Shown: positions 1 through 9,208, counted from the stretch's first letter. The stretch: DNA of 64,000 nt from Phycisphaerae bacterium (GCA_035384605.1 DAOOIV010000003.1:1-64000); one strand, 5' to 3'. The notes: generated by a model not told the origin, from the letters alone. Numbers and translations: made by a program.

Positions 1-94
1 GAATCCTTTCCGGGCCGCACCCTCGCTCGCTCGGCCCGGAATCCTTTCCGGGCCGCACCCTCGCTCGCTCGGCCCGGAATCCTTTCCGGGCCGA
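1..94. repeat. 38-nt tandem repeat with hairpin
   Basis: Two full 38-nt units (1-38 and 39-76) and a partial third (77-94) begin GAATCCTTTCCGGGCCG. Each unit holds a GGGCCG...CGGCCC inverted repeat around a CTCGCTCGCT spacer, so each could form a hairpin. A shorter diverged GGAATCCTTTCCG unit follows at about 107-118. There are no unique spacers, so this is not a CRISPR array. The array starts at the window edge and may continue upstream. Confidence 0.8.
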
Positions 95-440
95 ATCCCC
101 CGCGGAATCCTTTCCGCATTCGACGCCCATGACGATGGCGATCCTCCACCGGCAGGTACGGTAGCCGCAAGCCCGACCACTCCCCCAGCGCCAAACCAAC
201 CCGCCCTCCGCCGCCCATGACAATATGACAAGCCATGGGCGGAGAAGTCATGGCAAAGGAAGTTATAGGATCGATAAAGGGTTGTTTCACTGATAGATGA
301 GCGACCGAAGAATCCCCGCTACGCGACACACATCGCTGCGAGGTGGAGCCCCCTGTTCTTCGGGGCGCCGCGGCGTGGCTTGCATCCCGTAGCGTCTGAT
401 GCTTTAATCGGGGTATCAACGGTAACCGGGAGCCGGATTC
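95..440. other. Intergenic region, no gene seen
   Basis: I find no supported gene here. Around 300-375 a GGGGATTCTTCGGTCGCTCATC-like stretch reads on the minus strand. It resembles simple dispersed sequence common between planctomycete genes, and it includes a short GCCCC...GGGGC inverted repeat near 348-367. Confidence 0.5.
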
Positions 441-902
441 ATGACCAAGTGGCAGTACTGGTCGCCGCTGCTTGTCGGTGGCGTCATCGGCGAGGTTTAC
501 GGGCTGCAGGCCTCAATGAACTCGGGAGGCAACCCGCTCATCACGATGGGCCTGCTTCCGCTGGCATCCGCGCTGAGCTGGGCGATACTGCTTCAGCTCG
601 CCATGTTCGCCGCACAGGCCCTCTTTGCAGCGGTGCTGCCGGTTCCTTTCGGCAAGAGTATTCGCGGGACCCAATGCAGGGTGATCGGCTTCCTGATGCT
701 CTTGGGGTCGCTGATTACCCTGCTCTTCAAACTGAGTGGGGCGTTTGTCTACTTGGGCGGCCAGCGGCATACCTTGACATCACTCTGGCAGATCTGGTTC
801 CTCGGCTGGGCCGTGGTCGCCGCCCTGTGCTTTCCGGCGGCTCTGGTGATCTATCTGTACTCCCTTCCCATGGCCGAGTCGGACTTTCAAGCCGAGGATT
901 AA
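441..902 (+). CDS. Small four-helix membrane protein, unknown function
   Basis: This 153-aa protein begins at an ATG preceded by a weak GGGAG. It shows four hydrophobic stretches, at about residues 5-22, 45-70, 82-108 and 114-138, with short polar loops and an acidic C-terminus, so it should sit in the cytoplasmic membrane. I do not recognise a family motif or a catalytic residue. The next gene, thiL, lies 204 nt downstream on the same strand, and this spacing argues against tight coupling. A competing reading frame overlaps it (380-1045) but lacks the membrane-segment pattern and looks like a high-GC shadow. Confidence 0.6.
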   Translation: MTKWQYWSPLLVGGVIGEVYGLQASMNSGGNPLITMGLLPLASALSWAILLQLAMFAAQALFAAVLPVPFGKSIRGTQCRVIGFLMLLGSLITLLFKLSGAFVYLGGQRHTLTSLWQIWFLGWAVVAALCFPAALVIYLYSLPMAESDFQAED

Positions 903-1106
903 CCGTGCTCCGCCAATACCGCTCCGCCAATCGCCACAGTAGCGGGCAGGACACGGCGGCACCCGGCAAGAGGGGACAAGCCTCCATGACCAAGCCCCCT
1001 TTCGAAGATCCGTCCGGGCCCGCCGTGGCGACCCTGGCCCGATAGTGTAATCCGGACGACGAAAGCCGCCGAGGGCCTCTATCCTCCCTTTCCCGAAAAA
1101 AGTCTG

Positions 1107-2054
1107 ATGTGTAAGCTTGATGCCATGTCCAGGGGCGAAAATGCACTGATCGACTGGCTGCGGCGGCGATTCCCAGCCAACCCCGCGCGGGTCCCCATTG
1201 GCATCGGCGACGACATGGCCTGCCTGCGCCTGGAGGGAAGCCTCCTTCAGATCACCACCGACATGCTGCTGGACGGCGTCCATTTCGACACCCGCCGGCA
1301 CATCTACGAACTGATCGGGAGAAAAGCGATCGCCTGCTCGCTGAGCGACTGTGCGGCCATGGCTTGCCGCCCGCGCGCCGCCACCGTCAGCCTCGCACTG
1401 CACGACGGCATGTCGATGGACGATGTGAAAAGGCTGTACGAGGGCATGGCGTGCATCGCGGGAGAATTCGATTGTGCCATCGTCGGAGGCGACACAACCA
1501 GTTGGCCGGGCAAGCTCGCCATTGATGTAGCTATGCTGGCCGAGCCGATGTCGCCGCGCGGGCCGATACGCCGATGCGACGGCCGTGTCGGCGACGGCAT
1601 CTATGTCAGCGGCCCGCTCGGCGGAAGCGCCGCCGGCAAGCACCTGACCTTCACACCGCGACTGGAACTCGCCAGCCGACTTGTGCTGGACCCCGAGCTT
1701 CACGCGATGATGGATCTCTCCGATGGGCTGTCTATGGATCTGCATCGGATGTGCGCGGCGTCCCGATGCGACGCGGAACTGTCCACCGAGGCAATGGAAG
1801 AAGTCATCAGCCCGGCCGCTCGGGCCATGTCACAAGAAGACGGCATCAGCGCGATGGACCACGCTCTTAATGACGGCGAAGATTTTGAGCTCCTCGTCGC
1901 CGGCGGCGAGGGCCTGCGGGCCGAGGAACTGGGCCTGACGCGAATCGGCCGACTGACCAGGCCGTCACAGGAAGGCCGGCCCACGATATGCCTGTGCGAT
2001 CGCCTGGGACGATTCAGCTACATCGAACCACGGGGATATGAGCACTTCCGATGA
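1107..2054 (+). CDS. thiL: Thiamine-monophosphate kinase ThiL
   Basis: ThiL phosphorylates thiamine monophosphate to thiamine pyrophosphate with ATP, the last step of cofactor synthesis, in the cytoplasm. The 315-aa product has the family's usual length and its ordered motifs: a GDD metal-binding turn at residues 34-36, DMLLDGVHF near 52-60, GGDTTSW near 131 and DLSDGLSMDL near 203. Two starts are possible, ATG 1107 and ATG 1125 (MSRGENAL); neither has a clear ribosome site. The gene overlaps tsaE by four bases (ATGA), so the two are probably translated together. That thiL-tsaE pairing is a plausible housekeeping arrangement. Confidence 0.93.
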   Translation: MCKLDAMSRGENALIDWLRRRFPANPARVPIGIGDDMACLRLEGSLLQITTDMLLDGVHFDTRRHIYELIGRKAIACSLSDCAAMACRPRAATVSLALHDGMSMDDVKRLYEGMACIAGEFDCAIVGGDTTSWPGKLAIDVAMLAEPMSPRGPIRRCDGRVGDGIYVSGPLGGSAAGKHLTFTPRLELASRLVLDPELHAMMDLSDGLSMDLHRMCAASRCDAELSTEAMEEVISPAARAMSQEDGISAMDHALNDGEDFELLVAGGEGLRAEELGLTRIGRLTRPSQEGRPTICLCDRLGRFSYIEPRGYEHFR

Positions 2055-2557
2055 ATCAGCGGACGATCAACATCGCCGATGTCGAAGCAACCCGCCGGCT
2101 TGGCCGGCGACTCGGTTCGGCCCTCCAGGCAGGAGACCTCGTCGCCCTTATCGGCCCGCTGGGCTCCGGCAAGACGACGCTGGTCAAGGGCATCGCCGCC
2201 GGCGCGGGCGTGGCTGACTCGCGCCAGGTGAACAGCCCCACGTTTGTGATCGTCAACGAGTACGAGACCGGTCTTTCACCCGCCCCGCGAATCTACCACA
2301 TCGATGCCTATCGTCTCCGCGGCGGAGGCGATCTTGAGTCGCTGGGTTTCGATGAGATGCTTTCGCTTGGCGCGGTTTTGATCGAGTGGGCCGACCGCGT
2401 TCAGGGTGTTCTCCCGTCCAGTCGCCTGGAGATCAGCATCGAGCCGGTTGACGAGAACCGACGCCGATTCCTCTGCCGGGCGTTCGGATCGGCCACAAGG
2501 CTTCTCGATCGGCTGGGACCAGATGAGCGGATTGTCCGACCCGCCGTGAATGGGTAG
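2051..2557 (+). CDS. tsaE: tRNA threonylcarbamoyladenosine ATPase TsaE
   Basis: TsaE is the small ATPase that works with TsaB and TsaD to place the threonylcarbamoyl group on A37 of ANN-decoding tRNAs. The 168-aa protein carries the Walker A motif GPLGSGKTTL at residues 35-44, the family signature SPTFVIVNEY at 62-71, HIDAYRL at 83-89 and the LIEWADR Walker B-like element at 110-116. It starts inside the thiL stop codon (ATGA), which implies translational coupling. The C-terminal 25 residues are not conserved in the family and may be lineage specific. Confidence 0.93.
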   Translation: MNQRTINIADVEATRRLGRRLGSALQAGDLVALIGPLGSGKTTLVKGIAAGAGVADSRQVNSPTFVIVNEYETGLSPAPRIYHIDAYRLRGGGDLESLGFDEMLSLGAVLIEWADRVQGVLPSSRLEISIEPVDENRRRFLCRAFGSATRLLDRLGPDERIVRPAVNG

Positions 2558-2717
2558 AATGTCCGCTCCGCACCGGTCCACAGATCGCAAAGGCCGAGTG
2601 GGAGATCGATGACCGTGCGTCCTGAAACCAATGCGGCAGCGGCATTGTGCCGCTCCGGTAACCGTCGGAAACGGCTCCGCACCGCATCGGGAGGCACTCC
2701 TAAACAGAGGGCTGACA

Positions 2718-2915
2718 ATGGCTTGCGAACTCAAGGTATTCAACACGGAAAACAGAACCAACCAGACGTACATTTGCGATGAAGACAATGCCGGCCGGAT
2801 GGTCGAAAACGACTTTGCCGCCAAGGGCACCGGTGAATACACCGATACCAGCGGCAAGAAATTCGCAATTGACTGGACAAAGCATCGCCTCGTCGGTTTC
2901 AAGCGGGGCAACTGA
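2718..2915 (+). CDS. Small conserved-looking protein of 65 aa
   Basis: I chose ATG 2718 because an AGAGGG purine run lies about 7 bases upstream. The open frame extends back to 2631, but the extension is arginine-rich and unlike the rest. The protein is small and charged, with alternating short beta-like stretches (LKVFN, YTDTSGKKFAIDW) and no signal peptide or membrane segment. I do not recognise the family. It sits alone between tsaE and tRNA-Glu. Confidence 0.55.
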   Translation: MACELKVFNTENRTNQTYICDEDNAGRMVENDFAAKGTGEYTDTSGKKFAIDWTKHRLVGFKRGN

Positions 2916-3094
2916 GCACGCCGACCTTCCTCTTGCTCAGCGCAGCAGTCTCAGCCACCCACAGCAGCCAACTGCGGTGGCCGTTATCGCCAAGGCATCT
3001 CGGTCCCGGCCCCTTTCACACGCAAGGATCGCCGTAAAACCCTGGGGCGACGAGCAGGCAAGAGCGGCAAACTCCACACCCTGGTCGTCGCGAT

Positions 3095-3123
3095 TTGCCC
3101 AGCCGCGCGGCCTTAACTATACT
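3095..3123 (+). promoter_or_regulatory. Sigma-70-type promoter of tRNA-Glu
   Basis: TTGCCC at 3095-3100 and TATACT at 3118-3123 are separated by exactly 17 bases. The -10 box ends 20 bases before the tRNA gene, a normal distance for a stable-RNA promoter. Confidence 0.65.
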
Positions 3124-3143
3124 GATGCGATCGGTAGTCTACC

Positions 3144-3216
3144 GGCCCCATCGTCTAGTGGCCTAGGACACCGGCTTTTCAAGCCGGCAACGGGGGTTCG
3201 AATCCCCCTGGGGTCA
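3144..3216 (+). tRNA. tRNA-Glu (anticodon TTC)
   Basis: The 73-nt sequence folds into a standard cloverleaf. The acceptor stem pairs 3144-3150 with 3209-3215 (one G-T wobble), the D stem pairs GTCT with AGGAC, and the anticodon stem is CCGGC/GCCGG around a TTTTCAA loop with TTC at 3178-3180. The T stem is GGGGG/CCCCC around TTCGAAT. The CCA end is not encoded. The last three bases also form, on the other strand, the stop codon of the convergent dockerin gene. Confidence 0.97.
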
Positions 3217-5793
3217 ATAATCATCGCATGTCGGGTCGGCAGGAACGCCCGGCCCGCTCGCGCACCGTTCAAAGGCGATCACGTCGATCTGATCGATGTA
3301 GTTATCGTTGTTGTTATCGAAACAACGGCATTCGTTTGCCACAAGCGGCCGGGTCGGTCCCGTGTAACATATCTGGAAGCTCGCAAAGTCGGCCTGGTCG
3401 ACGTCCGCGTCGTTGTCAAAGTCGGCGAACGGGTTCGGACACACTGTCGGCGTCAACGGAGACCGCCGCCAATAGTCGGACTCACAGGCATCCTTAAACA
3501 CCCACTCGTTTTCGCACGAATACACCTGAGAGCCCGTCTCGAAATTCGCGTTTGAGACAAGATTCGGACCGCCGCTCTGACGCACCTCGACCTTGTCGAC
3601 GAAGAACTCCAGCCGTCCCGGCGGAACACGGCCGCATTTGAATACCACGGTCACAACATCGTTCACCGGCGTAATGGTTTGCGGGCGTGGGCCGTAATTA
3701 CCTTGATCAGGCGGCGTCTGATCGGTGATCTGCTCCCAGCCGAAAGGATTACTGTCCATTCCCACCTTCTTGCGAACCATGTACGGATTGTTCTGTTGCC
3801 GCGTGTGTTCCTGATAACCGTCGGCGTAATAGAGGTTGAAGGGCCCGTCCAGCAGCAGGAGCTCGTACCAGATGTTGTCGTTCGCCTGGTACGTCGCCTG
3901 CCCCTTCCACCAGAACGAGTACTCGATCGGCACCCCCGGCGTAACTGAGATCTCCTGGTAGATACCGCCGCTTCCGGCTTGAGTGCCCGTGTCCGGCGGC
4001 TGTGAATCCCAGAAGAAGTGGAAGGCCGTGGGACTTCCGTCGGGCGTATCCTTCACCATTCCCAGATTGGTGTTCTGGCTGAAAGAGTAATCCCAATTCG
4101 TGGGATTGTACGCCTCACCAACGGGATCCGGATCAAGATCAGGCCCTTTGTTGAGACTACTCCAGGGGGCTGCCCACGGTTGCCAGACGCAGGCAAAACC
4201 GGTTGGTGGTTTGACCACCCAGAGCGCGTTGCTCAGCCTGGCCGGATTGGAGCAGTCAGAACTGCGAGTTCCCTCCAGATGATAAGGCCCGGCCGGTCCC
4301 CCTTCGCCGTTGAAGCAGGACAGGTTGAAGGTCGCAAGCAGGTCGTCTCCGTCGGGCGTCAACATGGTTCCTGGAATGTTGGGATTGTTGGGATCATCTT
4401 CATTGGCGTAGACAAGCTTCACACTTGTCAACAGGGTTACATTTGCCCCCCTGATGCGGAATTGGAGCGGATACTGCGGATTGGAGACTGTGCTCGGCTC
4501 AATGCTGTTGAACACGGTCGCGGTGGCACAGGTGAGCTGGAAGGCGCCGGGTAGAGTCTTCGTCGCGCAATTGGGCTGTAGGGTCACCACGTCGTAAGTG
4601 CCCCATTGCGCACCCTGGGTCGGGAACTGGACGGTCAACGTGGTGTTCCCCGCACCGGCGACCAGGTTGGTGCCCACGAGTTCGGCGCCGCCGCCGGTCG
4701 GCACCAGCTTGACGCTGCTGACCAGGTGAAGATCCGTCCCGGTAATCGTCATCGTCGTATTGCTTGCGTTGTCGTGCGATGCCGGCTCGCTTCCGGACGT
4801 CGTATGCTGCACCGGACACTGCCCCAGAATCAGAGCTTGGTTGAAGTCCTCGTCCGTGGGGATGTACGATTCGATCGTCGACCAGCAGATAACATCGATA
4901 CAGGCATTCCAGGGGGACGCCTCGGCCTCGTAAATACGAAACGTGATTCTGCCGTTGATGAGTTTGAAGTTCTTGTTCAGTCGATAGTTGCCGTTGGCGA
5001 TGATGTTACCGATCCAGACCCAGTTGGGCCGCCGGCCGTCCAGCTTCGGATTGATTCCGGGAGGCCATTCGACAAACCGGACATCGTTACAGATTCGGTC
5101 GTACTCTCGTTGTGGTTCATTTGCCGCTCCTTTGGTCACGGCCGTGTACCACTCCGCATCCGTAGGAACATGGTCGGTAATGTCGATGTCGCCCTTGTCG
5201 TTGCTTCCACCGAAACCAGGCGGGTTGCCGTTGACCACCAGCCAGTCAGAGTCCTGGTTCGATTCCACATCGCTTTCGGCATAAAGCTGCTGCGTTCGGG
5301 TCCAGAAGTACCACTTGCCACTGAGACTGATATCTCCCGGCACATCGGCGGGAAAGATCTCGTACTGCACCCATGCGTCGGCCTGAGCCTGGTTGTCCAC
5401 GCAGGTGCCGGGCGGACTCGGACAGGAAACGCGCCAAGCGTCCGCGGGCAGTCCGGTCGGCGGAAAGAAGTAAGCATGGCCGCTGATCGGATCGTTGGCC
5501 GACAGATCCTCGACGTAATTGGCTGCCTGTCCGTAGTTGGCGCTGACCGCGGCGGTTCTCGCAGCGGGTATCCAGATCTGCTGACCGCCTCCGTAGTAAG
5601 AATACCTGATCTCATTGGCTCCGTACGCCGCCTGGATCGACAAACCAAAGGCGGCCACGGCAGCGATTGCCGCAAGAGCCTTTAGTCCCTTCCGTCGGGA
5701 CTGGTGCGCGTTTTGCGCGCATGTTTCTGGATCGCAGAGCACTTGGGTTGCGGCCCGCAAAAAGGCGGTCCGCCTTTGATTCTTCTGAAGCAT
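3214..5793 (-). CDS. Large exported protein with dockerin-like C-terminus
   Basis: The 859-aa product looks exported. The start ATG 5793 is fixed by a strong AAGGAGGA site 7 bases upstream. Residues 5-36 are encoded by a dispersed 91-bp repeat and are followed by SRRKGLK and an alanine-rich hydrophobic core ending QAAYGA, which resembles a Tat-like signal with a long n-region. The middle contains two IPT/TIG-like beta domains (about 330-530) and a carbohydrate-binding-like beta domain (about 560-770). The C-terminus holds two calcium-loop repeats, DFDNDADVDQADF and DNNNDNYIDQIDV, like a type I dockerin. A role in surface assembly or glycan binding is inferred. The TGA stop lies inside the tRNA-Glu gene of the opposite strand. 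Confidence 0.85.
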   Translation of the reverse strand: MLQKNQRRTAFLRAATQVLCDPETCAQNAHQSRRKGLKALAAIAAVAAFGLSIQAAYGANEIRYSYYGGGQQIWIPAARTAAVSANYGQAANYVEDLSANDPISGHAYFFPPTGLPADAWRVSCPSPPGTCVDNQAQADAWVQYEIFPADVPGDISLSGKWYFWTRTQQLYAESDVESNQDSDWLVVNGNPPGFGGSNDKGDIDITDHVPTDAEWYTAVTKGAANEPQREYDRICNDVRFVEWPPGINPKLDGRRPNWVWIGNIIANGNYRLNKNFKLINGRITFRIYEAEASPWNACIDVICWSTIESYIPTDEDFNQALILGQCPVQHTTSGSEPASHDNASNTTMTITGTDLHLVSSVKLVPTGGGAELVGTNLVAGAGNTTLTVQFPTQGAQWGTYDVVTLQPNCATKTLPGAFQLTCATATVFNSIEPSTVSNPQYPLQFRIRGANVTLLTSVKLVYANEDDPNNPNIPGTMLTPDGDDLLATFNLSCFNGEGGPAGPYHLEGTRSSDCSNPARLSNALWVVKPPTGFACVWQPWAAPWSSLNKGPDLDPDPVGEAYNPTNWDYSFSQNTNLGMVKDTPDGSPTAFHFFWDSQPPDTGTQAGSGGIYQEISVTPGVPIEYSFWWKGQATYQANDNIWYELLLLDGPFNLYYADGYQEHTRQQNNPYMVRKKVGMDSNPFGWEQITDQTPPDQGNYGPRPQTITPVNDVVTVVFKCGRVPPGRLEFFVDKVEVRQSGGPNLVSNANFETGSQVYSCENEWVFKDACESDYWRRSPLTPTVCPNPFADFDNDADVDQADFASFQICYTGPTRPLVANECRCFDNNNDNYIDQIDVIAFERCASGPGVPADPTCDDY
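5692..5778 (-). repeat. 91-bp dispersed element, copy 1 (within coding sequence)
   Basis: The minus strand reads AAAGGCGGACCGCCTTTTTG, then a conserved stretch containing CTCTGCGATCCAGAAACATG and CGCGCAA. It matches the copies at 6281, 37059 and 59513 through most of their length and diverges only at the far end. The first 15 bases form a near-perfect palindrome (AAGGCGG-A-CCGCCTT). In this copy the whole element is an open frame inside the dockerin gene and encodes RRTAFLRAATQVLCDPETCA. Confidence 0.9.
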
Positions 5794-5800
5794 CTCCTAG

Positions 5801-5808
5801 TCCTCCTT
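5801..5808 (-). promoter_or_regulatory. Strong ribosome binding site deciding the dockerin gene start
   Basis: On the minus strand this reads AAGGAGGA, 7 bases before ATG 5793. It places the translated start upstream of the repeat element, so the repeat-encoded residues belong to the protein. Confidence 0.8.
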
Positions 5809-6280
5809 ATGTGACTTCTTCAACAAGAAACCTCATTCCGCACTCTCCGGTTTTGTCGGGGCACGCACCCCGGTCGCACGCTGCTTCAGGACAAGCCGAT
5901 GCCAAGTGCCAATCGATCGGCCAGCATTCAAGCGGATGTTGGTGCCATCCTACGCCATCTGCGAACCTCCCCGACGGGACCGAGGAAGATGGGTCATGTG
6001 ACGACCGACCAAAGACGAACGAGCGCAGCAGCGGCCGGACGATTCAACGCCCAACCTTCTCGGCCAGGGGCCTCATACCTCCAAGAATAGAATCACACAC
6101 TGCCCGGAAGGGCACGAAGATCGAAACCAGACATTTGCGCGACACATTATAGCAGGCTGACCCTGCTGATACTCTATGGTACCATCGGCAGGACCTGCCA
6201 AGAAAGCCTGAAGTCCCGTTTTTTTGGGGTCTTGCAGTGCGGATATGGCGAACGTTTTGGGCATATCAGGTGTTTTCCCT

Positions 6281-6371
6281 AAGGCGGACCGCCTTTTTGC
6301 GGGCCGCAACCCAAGTGCTCTGTGATCCAGAAACATGCGCGCAAACCGCACAGATATCCCGCCGCAAGGCT
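6281..6371 (+). repeat. 91-bp dispersed element, copy 2
   Basis: This copy has the AAGGCGGACCGCCTT palindrome followed by the same core as copy 1, with only scattered base differences. Its frame is open and could encode RRTAFLRAATQVLCDPETCA from a GTG at 6270, but the frame stops soon after the element and no signal peptide follows. It lies 128 bases before the 6499 gene. Confidence 0.9.
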
Positions 6372-6498
6372 CTAAATCGTGACCGAGGAACCCGAAACTG
6401 GCCCTGAACCGCTGACCCCGACGGTCGGGGATCACGGATTTCTCGGGAGGGTGATGGGCGGTTTTGACTCCTGCGGGGAACAGGGTTAGCGTGCGGAC

Positions 6499-7662
6499 AT
6501 GACACAGCGCGACGAGCGGACCGACTGGATCATGCGGGTCGGAACGACACTCCTGGGCATCCTTGCGGCTGCGTCGGCAATGCCCGCCATTGCCGAGCCC
6601 CCCCAAAGGGGGAGCTTACCGAACCCGACCTCGTTAGATGTTCAGAGTCCCCTGACTCGACCTCACAATGCATCCGCCGGCTTCAGGGCTGACCGGCACT
6701 TCGGTGAGGGGGTCTTGACGTATCGTCTTGAGCCGGGCGTTCAAGTCCGTGTCGTGGCTCCCCCGGCAGCCCAATTCGATCGGCCCAAGCCGACGCAAAT
6801 CATCGTCTATGCCCTGCCCAACGGAAACACAACCGACCAGACCATCGGCAAGCGCGTGACATCCGGCGTCGATTGGCATTACGGCATCCAGCATATTGGT
6901 GCCCAGACCCGGCGGATGCGCGAGGTCATCCGTGATGAGAACCTGGTCACCGCCTACGTCGAGGCTGACGGCAAGAGCTGGCCGGCGTGGCGATCCAAGC
7001 ATGCCGACAGCAGCCGGATCATCGCCCAAGTCATCGACTCGATCGCCGGCCGGTTCGAGGGCATGCAAACAAGCATCACGCTGACCGGCCACAGCGGCGG
7101 CGGCAGCTTCATCTTCGGCTACCTCAACGGCGTCGATCAAATCTCCGATCGCATCGACCGCATCGCGTTTCTCGATAGCAACTACGCCTACAGCGACGAC
7201 CAGCACCACGGCGACAAGCTTATTGCATGGCTCAAGGCGTCGCCACGAAACCACCTGATCGTGATCGCCTACGATGACCGGAACATCATGCTCGACGGCA
7301 AACGCGTGGTGAGCCCGACCGGTGGCACGTACCGCCGAACAACAGAGATGATCGCCCGGTTGCGCAAAGAGATCGCTCTGTCCGAAAAGCCTCTGCTGGA
7401 AACGCTGCCCACGGGTGCGTTTCCCGCCATCGCCCCGTCCGGGCACGCCTCCGCTCTGGCAATGAGCAAGCGTTACCGTGGGCTCGATGGCCAGATTGAC
7501 ATCGTTCTCGTCGAGAACCCACAGAACAAGATCCTTCATACGGTACTGGTCGGCGATATGTCCGGCTTCATCCACGCAATCACCTCCGGAACGCCTTACG
7601 AGAACCGGGTCGCGGTCTTCGGCGGACCCGTCACTTACGAGAAGTGGATTCAGCAGGATTAA
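6499..7662 (+). CDS. Exported serine-hydrolase-like protein
   Basis: The 387-aa product begins with an arginine-containing stretch and a hydrophobic core (about residues 13-32) ending AIAEP, a likely signal peptide. ATG 6532 is an alternative start closer to that core. The central GHSGGGS at about residues 196-202 matches the nucleophile elbow GxSxG of alpha/beta hydrolases. A conserved-looking IVYALPNGN segment near 94 could start the fold, and an SGHAS near 314 could supply the catalytic histidine. The substrate is unknown. It stands alone, with repeat copy 2 upstream, and the pilin-like gene follows on the same strand after about 370 bases. Confidence 0.6.
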   Translation: MTQRDERTDWIMRVGTTLLGILAAASAMPAIAEPPQRGSLPNPTSLDVQSPLTRPHNASAGFRADRHFGEGVLTYRLEPGVQVRVVAPPAAQFDRPKPTQIIVYALPNGNTTDQTIGKRVTSGVDWHYGIQHIGAQTRRMREVIRDENLVTAYVEADGKSWPAWRSKHADSSRIIAQVIDSIAGRFEGMQTSITLTGHSGGGSFIFGYLNGVDQISDRIDRIAFLDSNYAYSDDQHHGDKLIAWLKASPRNHLIVIAYDDRNIMLDGKRVVSPTGGTYRRTTEMIARLRKEIALSEKPLLETLPTGAFPAIAPSGHASALAMSKRYRGLDGQIDIVLVENPQNKILHTVLVGDMSGFIHAITSGTPYENRVAVFGGPVTYEKWIQQD

Positions 7663-8036
7663 CTGCGTCGGCAACCTCCGCCCGTGAGCAAGCTCTTTCT
7701 GATGGCCGCCCGCCAGGACCCGGCGCCCTCGCACCACTCAACCCAGGATGACGCTGGTTGATTTGGACCACGACATGGTTCATTTCGACCACTTCGTGCG
7801 ACTGCCCCTCGCCCAGCCGACGACTGGGCTGCCGGTTTACGGGGCCTCATCGATGGCACGCCAAATGCCAGCGTTTTTATGGCAGAAAACAACGAAGAGA
7901 AGTGGCCTGGAATGTCGATTCGCCGGACCGGCGGTTCGACCGGCCGCTGAACCGAGTGCGAAAGCAGTCCGCGCGGCACGTATGCCGACGATTGTTCGGG
8001 GAACTGGTGCGCGCTTTTCTGGAAAGGAGGCATATC
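7663..8036. other. Intergenic region, no gene seen
   Basis: The frame of the downstream pilin gene is open back to 7758. That extension lacks the pilin signature and precedes the strong ribosome site at about 8023-8028, so I read it as non-coding leader. Confidence 0.5.
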
Positions 8037-9185
8037 ATGAGGAACCGGCAAGCCAATACGCTCCAGCGTGAGGCTTTCACGCTGATTGAATTGCTGGTGG
8101 TAATCGCCATCATCGCCATGCTGATCAGCATCCTGCTACCGTCACTGGCCAACGTTCGCGAGCTTGCTCGGAGAGTGTCTTGCGGCGTGAATCTCCGGTC
8201 CATCGCCCAAGCCTGCATCATGTACAGCGAGAGCAACCAACAGGGATTCCCGACCGCCTGGCAGCCCTCGACGGTCGCCCTGAGCATGACCAGCAATACC
8301 GCCATCGGAAGCCTTCGAGGCCTGCCCGACGGCTGGATGGACGCCGACGGCCCGGCGGCATTGGATAACCAGAGCAATTATCGTGCCTACTATCGGCTTC
8401 TCCTGGGCGGCCCAAAGGCGTACCTGCAACCGCGGCAGCTCATTTGTCCGACGGGCAATCGCAAGCTCGGCCACTTCTCGTCCGGTACCAATCCCAGTCC
8501 GATCGTCAACGATGCCAACCTCAAGTACTTCGCAAAACCCAAGCCACCGGTCGGCGCCGAGGGCAAGTGGTATGATTTCGACGGCTCGCCCACGGCCATC
8601 GTCAACGCCGGCACCGAATTGGCCGAGATCAGCTACTCCCTCCAGATGACGCGCGTGGCGACGGTCAATGAGCGAGGAATCGGGCAAACCTACGGGGTCA
8701 GGATGACCAGCTCGCAAGACCCTCGCAAGGCCCTTGCGGCAGATCGCAATCCCTTCTCGAACCGAATCGAAATGTTGCACCCCAACCCAGCCGGTCCGCA
8801 GGCCTCACGATACAACTTTGATCCGACCGCCCAGGGCACCGGCCTGCCCGCCCCTGGCGACCTCGACGGCAACGGCAGCGTGGACGCCGGTGAATGGCTG
8901 GCCGCATTGCGAAAACGAGATCGGAGTCTCAGCTCTCGCAACCACAACCTCGCGGGGCAGAATGTCGCCTTTCTTGGCGGCAACGTTAAATGGTGCAGGC
9001 ATCCGCTTTGCGGGGCTGATGAAGATCTGATCTGGACGCCAACGAGTCCACCCCAGGTCGGCGGGACCGTCCAGGACCCACTTGAGACGCATGTGTATCT
9101 GCTGCCCGGCCGGGGAACACCAGCCAACTACCAGACCGCGCTGTCGGACCCGGCCGTGAGTACCGACTCCCTGTTAATCCCATAG
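8037..9185 (+). CDS. Type II secretion/type IV pilin-like prepilin
   Basis: The ATG at 8037 follows GGAAAGGAGG at an ideal distance. The 382-aa protein has a 13-residue leader ending in Ala and the class III prepilin signature FTLIELLVVIAIIA with Glu at position +5, followed by one hydrophobic helix. A large globular domain follows (VSCGVNLRSIAQ onward), typical of the planctomycete prepilin-like proteins. Near the C-terminus a GQNVAFLGGNVKW segment resembles the F-x-D-G-S-V closing motif of that family with the aspartate missing. It should be processed by prepilin peptidase and held at the inner membrane. The substrate or partner is unknown. A hairpin ends the gene at 9185-9208. Confidence 0.85.
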   Translation: MRNRQANTLQREAFTLIELLVVIAIIAMLISILLPSLANVRELARRVSCGVNLRSIAQACIMYSESNQQGFPTAWQPSTVALSMTSNTAIGSLRGLPDGWMDADGPAALDNQSNYRAYYRLLLGGPKAYLQPRQLICPTGNRKLGHFSSGTNPSPIVNDANLKYFAKPKPPVGAEGKWYDFDGSPTAIVNAGTELAEISYSLQMTRVATVNERGIGQTYGVRMTSSQDPRKALAADRNPFSNRIEMLHPNPAGPQASRYNFDPTAQGTGLPAPGDLDGNGSVDAGEWLAALRKRDRSLSSRNHNLAGQNVAFLGGNVKWCRHPLCGADEDLIWTPTSPPQVGGTVQDPLETHVYLLPGRGTPANYQTALSDPAVSTDSLLIP

Positions 9186-9208
9186 CCTCCGGTCACGCAG
9201 CCGGAGGC
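9185..9208 (+). terminator. Hairpin after prepilin gene
   Basis: GCCTCCGG (9185-9192) and CCGGAGGC (9201-9208) form a perfect 8-bp stem around an 8-nt loop directly at the stop codon. There is no T-run, so intrinsic termination is uncertain. Confidence 0.5.

Larger units (their letters stand above)
5794..6498. other. Long intergenic region between divergent genes
   Basis: No gene is supported here. It must carry promoters for the minus-strand dockerin gene and the plus-strand 6499 gene. It contains repeat copy 2 (6281-6371) and a short hairpin AGCAGG-CTGAC-CCTGCT at about 6152-6168, followed by a T-rich run near 6220. Confidence 0.5.

Noticed and set aside
1..94. CRISPR array
   Set aside because: The 38-nt units are contiguous with no unique spacers, and no cas gene is present.
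780..1745. 321-residue open frame on the minus strand over thiL
   Set aside because: It is antisense to a clearly recognised gene and has no family motif; high GC makes long chance frames common.
6281..6300. Rho-independent terminator at the AAGGCGGACCGCCTT palindrome followed by T-run
   Set aside because: The loop would be one base or the stem short, and in copy 1 the same sequence lies inside a coding region after the start codon.
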